Shown: piece after piece, positions 7,697-14,883 of the stretch
Numbering within the stretch: the first letter of the stretch is position 1
Layout: the number at the start of each line of letters is the position of its first letter
Origin: Paracoccaceae bacterium
GTDB taxonomy: Bacteria; Pseudomonadota; Alphaproteobacteria; Rhodobacterales; Rhodobacteraceae
Length of the DNA stretch: 39,686 nt
Reading direction: 5' to 3'
Assembly (NCBI GenBank): GCA_947476475.1
Contig: CANJQT010000027.1
Coordinates: forward strand, 1-39,686
The notes under the pieces: generated by a model
What the model saw: only the letters and a program-made list of their open reading frames with translations
Told to the model about the DNA's origin: nothing
Databases searched by the model: none
Position numbers and translations under genes: made by a program

Positions 7697-8560
7697 ATGA
7701 GGTCCGTGCTTCCGGTTCTGACGGTTCTTCTGGCGATTCTGGTGATCTGGTATGCGGCTGCGGTGAGGCTGAATTCGGCCTGGACCTATGATCAGGCGGC
7801 GCGGGCGGAGGCCGAGGTAACTTTTGGCGAGGTCGTGAAGGACGCGATGGTGCAGGAGCGGCCGGTGTTGCCGGCGCCGCATCAGGTGGCGGCGGGGTTA
7901 TGGGACGGGTTTGCGGGGCAGGCCATCACTTCGAAGAAGAGCCTTGTCTATCATGGTTGGGTGACCTTGTCGGCGACGATGGTGGGGTTCCTGATCGGCA
8001 CGCTAGGCGGCATTTTGCTGGCGGTGGGGATCGTTCACAATAAGGCGATGGATCTTTCAGTGATGCCTTGGGCGATTGCCAGCCAGACGATACCGATTTT
8101 GGCCATCGCGCCGATGGTGATTGTCGTTCTGGCGTCTGTCGGAGTGACCGGATTGCTGCCGAAGGCGGTCATTTCGGCCTACCTTTCGTTCTTTCCGGTG
8201 GTGGTGGGGATGGTCAAGGGGCTGCGCAGCCCCGATCAGATGATGCTGGATCAGTTGCGCACCTATAGCGCCAGCAAAGGACAGACCTTCTGGAAGCTGC
8301 GCCTGCCGGCGTCGGTGCCTTACCTTTTCACCTCGCTCAAGGTGTCGGTGGCGGCGTCTTTGGTGGGGGCGATCGTGGGCGAATTGCCGGCGGGGGCCTC
8401 GGCTGGGCTGGGGGCGCGGCTGTTGTCGGGCAGCTATTACGGTCAGACCATCCAGATCTGGTCGGCTTTGTTCGCGGCGGCATTGCTGGCGGCGGGGCTG
8501 GTGATGATTGTCGGTATGATCGAGCGGCGGACGCTGGTGCGGATGGGGATGCGGACATGA
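7697..8560 (+). CDS. ABC transporter permease 1
   Basis: Integral inner-membrane subunit of 287 residues, BPD_transp_1 family. An N-terminal membrane helix (VLTVLLAILVIWYAAA) is followed by a soluble stretch of about 60 residues. The permease core begins near WVTLSATMVGFLIGTLGG. The cytoplasmic EAA-type loop appears as YSASKGQTFWKLRLPASVPYLF split around residues 190-210. GGGGCGGGG just upstream is a purine-rich ribosome binding site. The N-terminal extension before the core is longer than in SsuC/TauC proteins. The next gene starts inside its stop codon region (ATGA), a sign of translational coupling. Confidence 0.87.
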   Translation: MRSVLPVLTVLLAILVIWYAAAVRLNSAWTYDQAARAEAEVTFGEVVKDAMVQERPVLPAPHQVAAGLWDGFAGQAITSKKSLVYHGWVTLSATMVGFLIGTLGGILLAVGIVHNKAMDLSVMPWAIASQTIPILAIAPMVIVVLASVGVTGLLPKAVISAYLSFFPVVVGMVKGLRSPDQMMLDQLRTYSASKGQTFWKLRLPASVPYLFTSLKVSVAASLVGAIVGELPAGASAGLGARLLSGSYYGQTIQIWSALFAAALLAAGLVMIVGMIERRTLVRMGMRT

Positions 8561-9408
8561 GCTGGCTGATCTTTGCCCTTGCCTTCTGGGCGGCGGCCTG
8601 GGGGTTCAATATCTGGGCCTCGCATCAGGGGTTCGCCCGGCAGCGCGGGTGGCGCTTGCTGATCCCCGGTCTGTTCGGGGTGACGCTGCTGGTCTTGTGG
8701 GAAGGGATCGTGCGGGGGCTGGAGGTGCCCGGCGTGATCCTGCCGGCGCCATCGGCGATCTGGGAACGCATCATCGACTCGCTGCCGGTTCTTTGGGCGG
8801 ATTTTGCCCAGACCATCCTGAAGGGGGCGTTGTCAGGCTATCTGATCGGTTGTGGCGCGGCCTTCCTGACCGCGATCCTGATCGACCGGTCACCGTTCTT
8901 GCAGCGCGGGCTTTTGCCGGTTGGCAATTTCGTCGCGGCCCTGCCGATTGTCGGCATCGCGCCAATCCTTGTTATGTGGTTCGGCTTTGACTGGCAGTCG
9001 AAGGCCGCCGTGGTGGTGGTGATGGTATTTTTCCCGGTGCTGGTGAACACGGTGGCGGGGCTTGCGGCATCCGAGCGGATGCAGCGCGATCTGATGGCTA
9101 CCTGGGGGGCGAGCTATTGGCAGGGACTGTTCAAGCTTCGCCTGCCAGCGGCAATGCCGTTTATTTTCAATGGGTTGAAGATTGCGACCACCTTGGCGTT
9201 GATCGGGGCGATTGTCGCCGAGTTTTTCGGAAGCCCGATTGTTGGGATGGGTTTTCGCATCTCGACCGCCGTGGGGCAGCTTTCGCTGGATATGGTCTGG
9301 GCCGAGATTGCAGTCGCGGCCTTGGCGGGTTCGGCATTCTATGGTTTGGTAGCGGTCATCGAAAAGGCCGTGACTTTCTGGCATCCCTCGCAGCGCGGGC
9401 GGACTTGA
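8557..9408 (+). CDS. ABC transporter permease 2
   Basis: Second membrane subunit, 283 residues, overlapping the first permease gene by 4 bases (ATGA). It has an N-terminal helix (SWLIFALAFWAAAWGF), a second helix (LLIPGLFGVTLLVLWEGI), and the permease core from FAQTILKGALSGYLIG onwards. The EAA loop is visible as ATWGASYWQGLFKLRLPAAMPFIF, split across residues about 178-203. Two different permease subunits suggest a heterodimeric channel, as in the SEED-style pyrimidine or HMP importers. It is followed after 44 bases by the binding-protein gene. Confidence 0.87.
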   Translation: MSWLIFALAFWAAAWGFNIWASHQGFARQRGWRLLIPGLFGVTLLVLWEGIVRGLEVPGVILPAPSAIWERIIDSLPVLWADFAQTILKGALSGYLIGCGAAFLTAILIDRSPFLQRGLLPVGNFVAALPIVGIAPILVMWFGFDWQSKAAVVVVMVFFPVLVNTVAGLAASERMQRDLMATWGASYWQGLFKLRLPAAMPFIFNGLKIATTLALIGAIVAEFFGSPIVGMGFRISTAVGQLSLDMVWAEIAVAALAGSAFYGLVAVIEKAVTFWHPSQRGRT

Positions 9409-9452
9409 GACGGCAAGAATAACAAACGGTACAGACAACAAGGAGGACGATC

Positions 9453-10433
9453 ATGAAAAAACTACTGACTTCGGCCATGGGTTTTGCCCTGACGGCAGGT
9501 GCGGGTTTCGCGGCGGATGATGTGACGCTGCAATTGAAGTGGGTCACGCAAGCGCAGTTTGCGGGCTATTACGTGGCCGCAGCGAAAGGCTATTACGAGG
9601 CCGAGGGGCTGAATGTCACGATCAAGGCCGGTGGGCCGGACATTGCACCCGAGCAGGTGATTGCCGGTGGCGGGGCAGATGTGATCGTTGACTGGATGCC
9701 TGCAGCACTGGCTGCGCGTGAAAAGGGTCTGGCGCTGGTCAATATCGCCCAGCCATTCAAACATTCGGGCCTGATGCTGACCTGCCTGAAGGAATCCGGT
9801 GTGGCGTCGCCCGCCGACTTCAAGGGCAAGACGCTGGGTGTCTGGTTCTATGGCAATGAATATCCGTTCCTGAGCTGGATGTCCTCGCTTGGTCTTTCGA
9901 CCGCCGAGGGTGGCGACGTGACGGTTCTGAAGCAGGGCTTCAACGTTGATCCGCTGTTGCAAAAGCAGGCGGCGTGCATTTCGACCATGACCTACAACGA
10001 ATATGGGCAGGTTCTGGATGCCGGGATCAGCGCCGACGATCTGGTGACCTTCAAGTACGAAGACCAAGGCGTGGCCACGCTGGAAGACGGTCTTTACGTG
10101 ATGGAAGACAAGCTTGCCGATCCGGCCTTCGAAGACAAGATGGTGCGGTTTGTGCGTGCGTCGATGAAGGGCTGGAAGGATGCCGAGGCGGATCCGGATG
10201 CCGCTGCCGCCATCGTTCTGGAAAATGACGAAACCGGTGCCCAGACCGAAGCCCATCAGAAGTTCATGATGAGTGAGGTGGCCAAGCTGACCGCAGGATC
10301 GAACGGCGCGCTGGATGTGGCCGACTATGAGCGCACGGTGAAGACGCTGATGGCGGGCGGGTCGGACCCGGTTATCACCAAGGCGCCCGAAGGCGCCTAC
10401 ACGCTGGCGATCACCGACAAGGCGCTGCAATAA
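9453..10433 (+). CDS. NMT1/THI5-like periplasmic binding protein of the importer
   Basis: Substrate-binding subunit, 326 residues. A signal peptide (MKKLLTSAMGFALTAGAGFA, cleavage likely before ADDV) indicates export to the periplasm. The mature start LQLKWVTQAQFAGYYVA and KGYYEAEGL are typical of the NMT1/THI5 family, whose known members bind thiamine-pyrimidine precursors and related compounds. Internal features include the GGADVIVDWMPAAL strand and an LTCLKESG segment. AAGGAGGA lies 7 bases before the ATG, a strong site fitting the need for excess binding protein. It is the last gene of the operon and a hairpin terminator follows. In this context the ligand is probably a free pyrimidine or a related ring compound; this is not proven. 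Confidence 0.88.
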   Translation: MKKLLTSAMGFALTAGAGFAADDVTLQLKWVTQAQFAGYYVAAAKGYYEAEGLNVTIKAGGPDIAPEQVIAGGGADVIVDWMPAALAAREKGLALVNIAQPFKHSGLMLTCLKESGVASPADFKGKTLGVWFYGNEYPFLSWMSSLGLSTAEGGDVTVLKQGFNVDPLLQKQAACISTMTYNEYGQVLDAGISADDLVTFKYEDQGVATLEDGLYVMEDKLADPAFEDKMVRFVRASMKGWKDAEADPDAAAAIVLENDETGAQTEAHQKFMMSEVAKLTAGSNGALDVADYERTVKTLMAGGSDPVITKAPEGAYTLAITDKALQ

Positions 10434-10462
10434 GCACGGGGCTGCGGCCCACAGAACCGACG

Positions 10463-10492
10463 AAAGGGCGCGGGCTGATCCCCGCGCCCTTT
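10463..10492 (+). terminator. Terminator of pyrimidine operon
   Basis: A perfect 12-bp inverted repeat (AAAGGGCGCGGG / CCCGCGCCCTTT) with a 6-base loop lies 29 bases after the binding-protein stop. The right arm ends in TTT; the U tract is short but the stem is strong. Confidence 0.75.
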
Positions 10493-10560
10493 GCGTTGCC
10501 TCTTGGATGTGCCGAGATTCCCTGTAGAAAGATCAGGACCCGCATTTCGGAGGAAAAACC

Positions 10561-10734
10561 ATGCCCCGCAATCGCCTGCGCCAGCCTTTGGCCAAACTGA
10601 CCTTGGTGGCGCTGATCCTGCCGTTTCTGGGAGGCTGTGCGCCCGATCCGGCGCCGATGGGTGAGTGCGCGGGCGACAAGCCCGTGGTGGAGCGCATTCA
10701 TGATCCGGCGCCGCCGAACTGCCCAAAGGGCTGA
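10561..10734 (+). CDS. Small putative lipoprotein (57 aa)
   Basis: A short reading frame with clear export signals. The N-terminus is basic (MPRNRLRQPLAKL), followed by a hydrophobic core (TLVALILPF) and the lipobox LGGC, placing the acylated cysteine at residue 26. The remaining 31 residues are Pro- and Cys-rich, with two further cysteines (GECAG, PPNCPKG) that could pair in the periplasm. TCGGAGGAAAAACC directly upstream is a good ribosome binding site. It lies after the pyrimidine-operon terminator and 30 bases before the PLP-enzyme gene, so it may be cotranscribed with that gene. Short alphaproteobacterial lipoproteins of this layout are common and mostly uncharacterised. Confidence 0.7.
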   Translation: MPRNRLRQPLAKLTLVALILPFLGGCAPDPAPMGECAGDKPVVERIHDPAPPNCPKG

Positions 10735-10764
10735 CGTATTCAAGAAATTGCAAGGGGGCTGACC

Positions 10765-11985
10765 ATGTCTGACAATCACAGCGATTTGCCGTCCCTGCCC
10801 GAAGGATTGGTGCGGCGCACGCCCTGGCCCGCATCGGTCAGCCGGGCGGTGGGCACGCCGTTGCAGCCGTCGGTCGTTTATGCCTCGGAAAGTCCGGACC
10901 AACTGGACGCGCAGTATGGCGGGCAGGTGAAGGGCTTTACCTATGCGCGCGAAGGCCATCCGAATGCCGAGGTTCTGGCTGGCAAGATCGACGCATTGGA
11001 GGCGGCGCCGTTGCAGGGGCAGGGGTTGATCGTCGGTTCCGGCATGGCGGCGGTTTCGGCGGTGGTGATGGGGCTGCTGAGCGCGGGCGATCATGTGGTG
11101 GCGGGGGTGCAGCTTTATGGCCGGTCCTTGCGGCTGCTGACTCAGGACATGCCGCGTTTTGGCGTCACGGCAACGCTGGCCGACCCGACCGATGTGCGCG
11201 CGATGGAGGCAGCGATCCGGCCCGAAACCCGATTAATCCTGATCGAGGTGGTTTCCAACCCGACCTTGCGGGTGGCGGATATGGATGGAATTCTGGCGCT
11301 GGGGCGGGCAAAGGGCATCAGTGTGGCGGTGGACAACACCTTTACCACGCCGCGCGGTTACCGGCCGTTTGACCATGGCGCGGATATCGTCATCCATTCG
11401 GTGACCAAGATGCTGGCGGGCCATTCGGATGCGACGCTGGGCTATGTCGCCTGCCGCGACGCTGACGACCGCAAGGCCATTTATGATTTTGCCACGACAA
11501 CTGGCATGACCCCCAGCCCGTTTGATTGCTGGCTGGCCGAACGCGGGCTTTATTCGTTCCATCTGCGCTATGACCGGGCAGAGGATAACGCCCGTTTGCT
11601 GGCCGATCATCTGGCCGGGTTGAAGGGGGTGAGGCGGGTGATCTATCCGACCCGCCCCGACCATCCCGATCACAACCGCGCTGTAGGGCTTCTGGGGCAG
11701 CGTGGCGGGCATATGCTGTCGTTCGAAGTGGACGGCGGGCGGGCGGCGGCCAATGCCCTGACCCGCGCCATGCCGGATCTGGCGTTTGCGCCGACGCTGG
11801 GGGATATCGGCACGACATTGTCGCATCCGGGGTCCAGCAGCCACCGTGCTGTGGCAGAGGCGGACCGGTTGGCCCAAGGCATTTCGGAAGGCTTCTTCCG
11901 GATCTCGGTGGGGGTCGAAGATATTGCGCTTTTGAAGCGTGATTTCACCGGCGGGGTGGCGGCAGCGGCTGCTACGGCGGGATAG
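10765..11985 (+). CDS. Cystathionine gamma-synthase-family PLP enzyme
   Basis: Cys/Met metabolism PLP-dependent enzyme, 406 residues. Recognisable elements are YAREGHPNAEVL, VGSGMAAVSAV (cofactor phosphate), VDNTFTTPRGYRPFDHGADIVIHSVTK split around the PLP-binding Asp and the Schiff-base lysine (about residue 215, HSVTKMLAGHSD), and a C-terminal SHPGSSSHR and FFRISVGVED. AAGGGGG lies 8 bases before the ATG. Members include cystathionine gamma-synthase, gamma-lyase and O-acetyl/O-succinyl-homoserine sulfhydrylase, and the sequence alone does not separate them. Its end overlaps the end of the convergent receiver-like gene by 14 bases. Confidence 0.85.
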   Translation: MSDNHSDLPSLPEGLVRRTPWPASVSRAVGTPLQPSVVYASESPDQLDAQYGGQVKGFTYAREGHPNAEVLAGKIDALEAAPLQGQGLIVGSGMAAVSAVVMGLLSAGDHVVAGVQLYGRSLRLLTQDMPRFGVTATLADPTDVRAMEAAIRPETRLILIEVVSNPTLRVADMDGILALGRAKGISVAVDNTFTTPRGYRPFDHGADIVIHSVTKMLAGHSDATLGYVACRDADDRKAIYDFATTTGMTPSPFDCWLAERGLYSFHLRYDRAEDNARLLADHLAGLKGVRRVIYPTRPDHPDHNRAVGLLGQRGGHMLSFEVDGGRAAANALTRAMPDLAFAPTLGDIGTTLSHPGSSSHRAVAEADRLAQGISEGFFRISVGVEDIALLKRDFTGGVAAAAATAG

Positions 11986-12382
11986 AATCGTCGGGCACAA
12001 GTTCCAGCAGGTCGAACTGGAACCCGTCGCAATGCAGGCGCACTTCGTTTTGCACGGCGGCGGCATCCGGCAAGCTGCCGGTCACGGCGACCAGCCGCCC
12101 GCCAAAGCCGATCTTGATCAAGCGATCGGCCACATCCAGAATATCGAAGTCCGGGGCCAGCAGCGGGGAAAGAACCACCTCTGGGCGCAGGTCTGCCAGC
12201 AGTTGCGGCGCAAGGGCGTGAAAGGGTCTTTGCGCGCGTGGGCTGATATGCCAGCCGATGAGGAAACGGTCGGTTTGGTAACTGGGGCCGATCACCAGAA
12301 TCCGCGGGTCGGCGGCAATCTGGTCAACGAGGGTTTGCGGCGAAATAAGCGCGCCTTGTCTGGGCTGGTCATCGGGGTGCAA
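11972..12382 (-). CDS. Orphan protein with degenerate receiver-like fold
   Basis: I do not recognise the family. A 136-residue version starts at TTG 12382; the open frame continues to an ATG at 12541. Upstream of the TTG the third codon positions lose their GC bias (about 40% GC) and the residues look non-coding, so I prefer the later start, with GAAGG 10 bases before it. The alternation of strands and helices (RILVIGP..., RPEVVLSPLLAPDFDILDVADRL, GGRLVAVTGS, FDLLELVPDD) looks like a CheY-type receiver, but the acidic pocket and phospho-acceptor Asp are not convincing. It is divergent from phoR and convergent with the PLP enzyme. A link to phosphate signalling is only a guess from position. 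Confidence 0.55.
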   Translation of the reverse strand: MHPDDQPRQGALISPQTLVDQIAADPRILVIGPSYQTDRFLIGWHISPRAQRPFHALAPQLLADLRPEVVLSPLLAPDFDILDVADRLIKIGFGGRLVAVTGSLPDAAAVQNEVRLHCDGFQFDLLELVPDDSIPP

Positions 12383-12432
12383 TGGTGTTCTGCCTTCAGA
12401 GAGCGGATGGAAGAAAAGAGGATGAAACTCGT

Positions 12433-12555
12433 CCTGAGGCAGTATTCTGCAAACTGTATACAGCCTGAGTGTGTATTTATGTTGCGTGGCGGAGCAATGG
12501 CGAAAATGTGGGCGAAACATACTTTTTCCGAAAACTGTCATAGGTTAACGGCACG
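12433..12555. promoter_or_regulatory. Divergent control region upstream of phoR
   Basis: An A/T-rich stretch between the receiver-like gene and phoR. CCTGAG occurs at 12433-12438 and 12464-12469, bracketing CAGTATTCTG and the perfect 10-bp palindrome CTGTATACAG (12454-12463). A single perfect Pho-box half (CTGTCAT) lies at 12535-12541, 14 bases before the phoR ATG, but its 11-bp-spaced partners are poor. A regulatory role is likely from layout, the factor unknown. Confidence 0.35.
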
Positions 12556-13614
12556 ATGACGGCGGTGGCGGGTGCGGGAATGGCAACAACGATGATCTCG
12601 ACTGTCCTGAATGCGGTGCCCATGCCGATCCTTTGGCTGGAAGAGGTTGACCGCGTGGTCATGGCCAATGAGGCGGCCGAGGCCTTGTTCGGCGATAAAC
12701 TGGAAGGGCGGCTGATCACCGGGGTTCTGCGGCATCCGGATTTTCATGAGACGTTGGCCGCCTGTCTTGCCAAGGGCAGCAAAAGCGTCGTCCGGCTGGC
12801 CCTGACCACCAAGGCCGGGGCGGCCCAGTTTGACGTGCATGTCAGCCCGACCGGGCACGCCGACGGGTCTGTGATCGCGTTCGAGGATCAGACGGCGCTG
12901 GAGCAGGCCACGGCCATCCGCCGGGATTTTGTGGCCAACGTCAGCCACGAATTGCGCACTCCCCTGACCGCGCTGGTGGGCTTTATCGAGACATTGCGCG
13001 GAGCGGCCCGTGATGACGCCCCGGCGCGGGACCGGTTCCTTGCGATCATGGAGCGAGAGGCAGGCCGCATGATCCGACTTGTTAGCGATCTGCTGTCACT
13101 CAGCCGGGTCGAAGCCGAGGAACATCGCCGGCCATCGGACGTGGTCGAGATGGCCGGGCTGCTGCGGTCGGTGATGCAGACCCAGCGCGATCAGGCAGAG
13201 GCTGCCGGGGTCAGGCTGAACCTTGTGGCCGAGGGAGAACCGCTGAAGGTGCGTGGCGACCCGGACCAATTGTTGCAGGTGTTCCTTAACCTGACCGAAA
13301 ACGGCATCAAATATGGTGGGTCTGGGGGCAGCCTGACCTACCGGGTCACGCGACTTGCGCGCGAGCCAAAGCTGCGCGGCCCGGCCATTGTCATCGAAGT
13401 AGCCGATCAGGGCGAGGGAATCGATCCGATTCACCTGCCGCGCCTGACGGAAAGATTTTACCGCATTGATAGTCACAGATCGCGCGAAAAGGGTGGAACC
13501 GGGCTGGGGTTGGCGATTGTAAAACATATTGTCAATCGCCACCGGGGGCGGCTTCGGATAGAGAGTGAGCCAGGAAAAGGTAGCAAATTCATTGTGATAC
13601 TTCCTGAGGCGTGA
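12556..13614 (+). CDS. phoR: PhoR-type sensor histidine kinase without membrane segments
   Basis: Phosphate-regulon histidine kinase, 352 residues, partner of PhoB at the end of the same cluster. Residues about 10-115 form a PAS-like domain (VLNAVPMPILWLEE). HisKA contains RRDFVANVSHELRTPL with the phospho-accepting His at 131. The ATPase domain has the N box (NLTENGIKYG), DQGEGI (G1), an FYR segment, and GGTGLGLAIVKHIV (G2). E. coli PhoR has N-terminal membrane helices; here there is none, and an in-frame TAG at 12541-12543, five codons before the ATG, rules out a longer version. A start at ATG 12580 is also possible. The kinase probably reaches the membrane through PstSCAB/PhoU contacts rather than its own anchor (inference). 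Confidence 0.9.
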   Translation: MTAVAGAGMATTMISTVLNAVPMPILWLEEVDRVVMANEAAEALFGDKLEGRLITGVLRHPDFHETLAACLAKGSKSVVRLALTTKAGAAQFDVHVSPTGHADGSVIAFEDQTALEQATAIRRDFVANVSHELRTPLTALVGFIETLRGAARDDAPARDRFLAIMEREAGRMIRLVSDLLSLSRVEAEEHRRPSDVVEMAGLLRSVMQTQRDQAEAAGVRLNLVAEGEPLKVRGDPDQLLQVFLNLTENGIKYGGSGGSLTYRVTRLAREPKLRGPAIVIEVADQGEGIDPIHLPRLTERFYRIDSHRSREKGGTGLGLAIVKHIVNRHRGRLRIESEPGKGSKFIVILPEA

Positions 13615-13663
13615 CAAGGATTGATCTTCAGCGGGCCCGGAATCGTCTGCGCTGATCTGGTCT

Positions 13664-13692
13664 GCGTCATCAAACTGTTACCGACTCGTCAC
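13664..13692 (+). promoter_or_regulatory. Pho boxes upstream of pstS
   Basis: Three 7-base units at exact 11-bp spacing, GCGTCAT (13664), CTGTTAC (13675) and TCGTCAC (13686), are separated by CAAA and CGAC. The PhoB consensus is CTGTCAT repeated with 4-base A/T-rich spacers. A CATAGC-like -10 lies a few bases downstream. The site is 80 bases upstream of the pstS ATG, which fits phosphate-starvation induction by PhoB. Confidence 0.7.
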
Positions 13693-13771
13693 AAAACCAT
13701 AGCTGCATCCCCTTAAAGCCATTTCGAAGGCCGCCGGGGTGGCGGCTCTGATGCCCCGTAAGGAGATGACG

Positions 13772-14824
13772 ATGACCTCGCTGAAACTCACCGCTTCGGT
13801 TCTGGCGCTAGCCGCCGCGGCCACCGCAGCCGATGCACGCGACCAATTGCAGATCGCCGGTTCCTCGACCGTGTTGCCCTATGCGACGATCGTTGCCGAA
13901 GCATTCGGCGAAAACGCTGACTTTCCGACACCGGTGGTTGAGGGCGGTGGTTCGGGCGCTGGTCGCAAGAAAATGTGCGAAGGTGTAGGCGAAAACACGA
14001 TCGACGTTGCCAATTCTTCTTCGCGCATCAAGCAGTCGGACATCGATCTGTGCAAGGAAAACGGCGTGACGGACATCATGGAAGTCCGTTTCGGCTATGA
14101 CGGTATCGTCTTCGCCTCGGACATCGACGGCGCTGATTTTGCCCTGACGCCCGCCGACATCTATAACGCGATCGGCGCGGAAGTGGCCAAGGACGGCGCC
14201 ATGGTGGCAAACACGGCCAAGAACTGGGCCGAGGTGAACGCGAGCCTGCCCGCGCAGGAAATTGCGATGTTTGTGCCCGGCACCAAGCATGGCACGCGTG
14301 AAGTGTTCGACGTCAAGGTTCTGGAAGAAGGCTGCAAGGCAACCGGCGCTTATGATATCTTCTTTGCCGCCTCGGCTGGTGCCGATGACGATGCCAAGAA
14401 AAAGGAAGCGGTCGAGAAGTGCGTGACGCTGCGCACCGACGGCGTTTCGGTCGACATTGATGGCGATTATACGGAAACGCTGGCCCGCATCGAGGCCAAC
14501 AAGATTGCGATCGGGGTTTTCGGTCTGTCGTTTTCTGAAAACAACACCGACAAGCTGAAAGTGGCCACGATCAATGGTGTCGTGCCGACGGTCGAGACGA
14601 TTTCGGTCGGTGATTATCCGGTGTCGCGGCCGCTCTACTTCTACGTCAAGAAGCAACATATTGGTGTTGTTCCCGGCCTGAAGGAATATGTCGAGTTCTT
14701 CGTTTCGGATGAGATGTCGGGCCCCGACGGTGCCTTGGTAGAATATGGCCTGGTTCCCGATCCGGCACTGGCCGAGACTCAGGCTGCTGTTGCTGCGGAA
14801 ACCGTGATGGGGCCGCTGGAATAA
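13772..14824 (+). CDS. pstS: Phosphate-binding periplasmic protein PstS
   Basis: High-affinity phosphate-binding subunit, 350 residues. I start at ATG 13772, which has AAGGAG 6 bases upstream; the in-frame ATGs at 13751 and 13766 do not fit that site. The signal peptide runs to about ATAADA, before RDQLQIAGSSTVLPY. Phosphate-loop motifs are visible: AGSSTVLPY, VEGGGSGAGRKKMCEG (typical GSG segment) and SSSRIK. Two cysteines in the mature protein may pair. It follows Pho boxes and is the first Pst gene. A hairpin between it and pstC probably raises pstS output relative to the membrane subunits. Family members with this length are standard in alphaproteobacteria. Confidence 0.95.
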   Translation: MTSLKLTASVLALAAAATAADARDQLQIAGSSTVLPYATIVAEAFGENADFPTPVVEGGGSGAGRKKMCEGVGENTIDVANSSSRIKQSDIDLCKENGVTDIMEVRFGYDGIVFASDIDGADFALTPADIYNAIGAEVAKDGAMVANTAKNWAEVNASLPAQEIAMFVPGTKHGTREVFDVKVLEEGCKATGAYDIFFAASAGADDDAKKKEAVEKCVTLRTDGVSVDIDGDYTETLARIEANKIAIGVFGLSFSENNTDKLKVATINGVVPTVETISVGDYPVSRPLYFYVKKQHIGVVPGLKEYVEFFVSDEMSGPDGALVEYGLVPDPALAETQAAVAAETVMGPLE

Positions 14825-14837
14825 GCTGAACCACTTT

Positions 14838-14869
14838 GGGCGCGGCCTTGGCCGCGCCCTGACTTTTTT
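14838..14869 (+). terminator. Partial terminator/attenuator between pstS and pstC
   Basis: A perfect 9-bp stem (GGGCGCGGC / GCCGCGCCC) with a CTTG loop is followed by TGAC and TTTTTT. It lies 13 bases after the pstS stop within an otherwise continuous operon, the usual place for a structure that lowers downstream expression and protects the binding-protein mRNA. Confidence 0.75.
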
Positions 14870-14883
14870 GACGGAAAGCCCCG

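Noticed and set aside
9462-10430. 322-codon minus-strand open frame
   Set aside because: It mirrors the binding-protein gene codon by codon and has no ribosome binding site or domain.
12535-12552. Full Pho box before phoR
   Set aside because: The first unit CTGTCAT is perfect, but the unit 11 bp later (TAACGGC) does not fit, so only a half-site is supported.
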